Of a stretch of DNA of 6,071 bases, positions 5,893 to 6,071 are shown in pieces. Every line of letters starts with the position of its first letter. Within the stretch, counting starts at the first letter, position 1. Below the pieces are notes generated by a model. The model was not told the DNA's origin. It searched no databases and saw only the letters and a list, made by a program, of their open reading frames with translations. Source of the stretch: Actinomycetota bacterium (GTDB taxonomy: Bacteria; Actinomycetota; Humimicrobiia; Humimicrobiales; Humimicrobiaceae); NCBI GenBank assembly GCA_023380915.1, contig JAMCSM010000060.1, positions 1 through 6,071 of the forward strand. Direction: 5' to 3'. The translations under genes and the position numbers were made by a program.

Positions 5893-6071
5893 AAAAATAA
5901 TCATAGTGTCTCTACGAGTTTGTCCGAAGAAAAATCACTTAATTTAAATCTTAAGAAAATGGTTAAAATGATTGAAATGAACTGGATAAAGCGAAGACCG
6001 ATAATATAGCCTCAATCATTAACAAATTTATTTCGATTATTTTTAACAAAAGACCAGAAATACCAAGATCG
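5893..6071 (+). pseudogene. Possible broken or frameshifted reading frame at window end
   Basis: No intact gene is visible after the SIS gene. One + frame is open from 5893 to a TAG at 6007-6009 (reading SVSTSLSEEKSLNLNLKKMVKMIE in its middle). A second is open from 5976 to the window end (ELDKAKTDNIASIINKF in part). A one-base slip near 5976 would join them into a plausible coding stretch with charged and hydrophobic residues in order. A minus-strand frame open from the window end to 5963 is also possible (it reads DLGISGLLLKIIEI at its visible start). I recognise no family in any of them; this could equally be non-coding DNA. Confidence 0.2.

Noticed and set aside
5959..5979. Resemblance to the start of the first kinase gene (ATGGTTA...AAAATGATTGAAAT, positions 259-282)
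   Set aside because: The match is about 20 bases with a 3-base gap in AT-rich DNA and does not continue; treated as coincidence rather than a duplicated gene start.

Overview
The window is AT-rich bacterial DNA from a low-GC genome. Purine-rich ribosome binding sites, one TTG start and an A/T-biased third codon position suggest Bacillota or a similar low-GC lineage, but nothing here fixes the taxon. All confident genes lie on the + strand.

Layout: positions 1-178 hold a strongly self-complementary stretch whose two ends pair. It looks like most of a structured RNA of about 180 nt, possibly 6S RNA, with its 5' end just outside the window. A sugar kinase gene follows (271-1212; PfkB family, tagatose-kinase-like). 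A complete IS630-family insertion sequence (1220-2355) sits directly behind it, flanked by a TA duplication and inserted into a CTAG site. Next come a GatZ/KbaZ-family gene (2398-3678) and, 14 bp on, a second and different PfkB-family kinase (3693-4628). After a 182-bp gap comes an AgaS-like SIS-domain sugar-phosphate isomerase/deaminase with a TTG start (4811-5872). The last 199 bp contain no convincing gene, only short open stretches that may be a decayed or frameshifted coding region.

Read together, the four metabolic genes look like a catabolic cluster for a ketose or amino sugar of the tagatose/galactose series. The SIS protein would make a ketose phosphate from an amino-sugar or related phosphate. 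One or both kinases would phosphorylate the ketose or ketose phosphate. The GatZ-like protein would act as a 4-epimerase (tagatose-6-P to fructose-6-P) or as part of a tagatose-bisphosphate aldolase. No GatY/KbaY catalytic aldolase, transporter or regulator lies in the window, which favours the kinase-plus-epimerase reading, but flanking genes could change this.

Removing the IS and one TA copy restores a 47-bp intergenic gap between the first kinase and the GatZ-like gene, so the IS has probably split a former operon. The transposase frame has no stop codon of its own: its TAG is built from the duplicated target TA plus the G of the host CTAG site.
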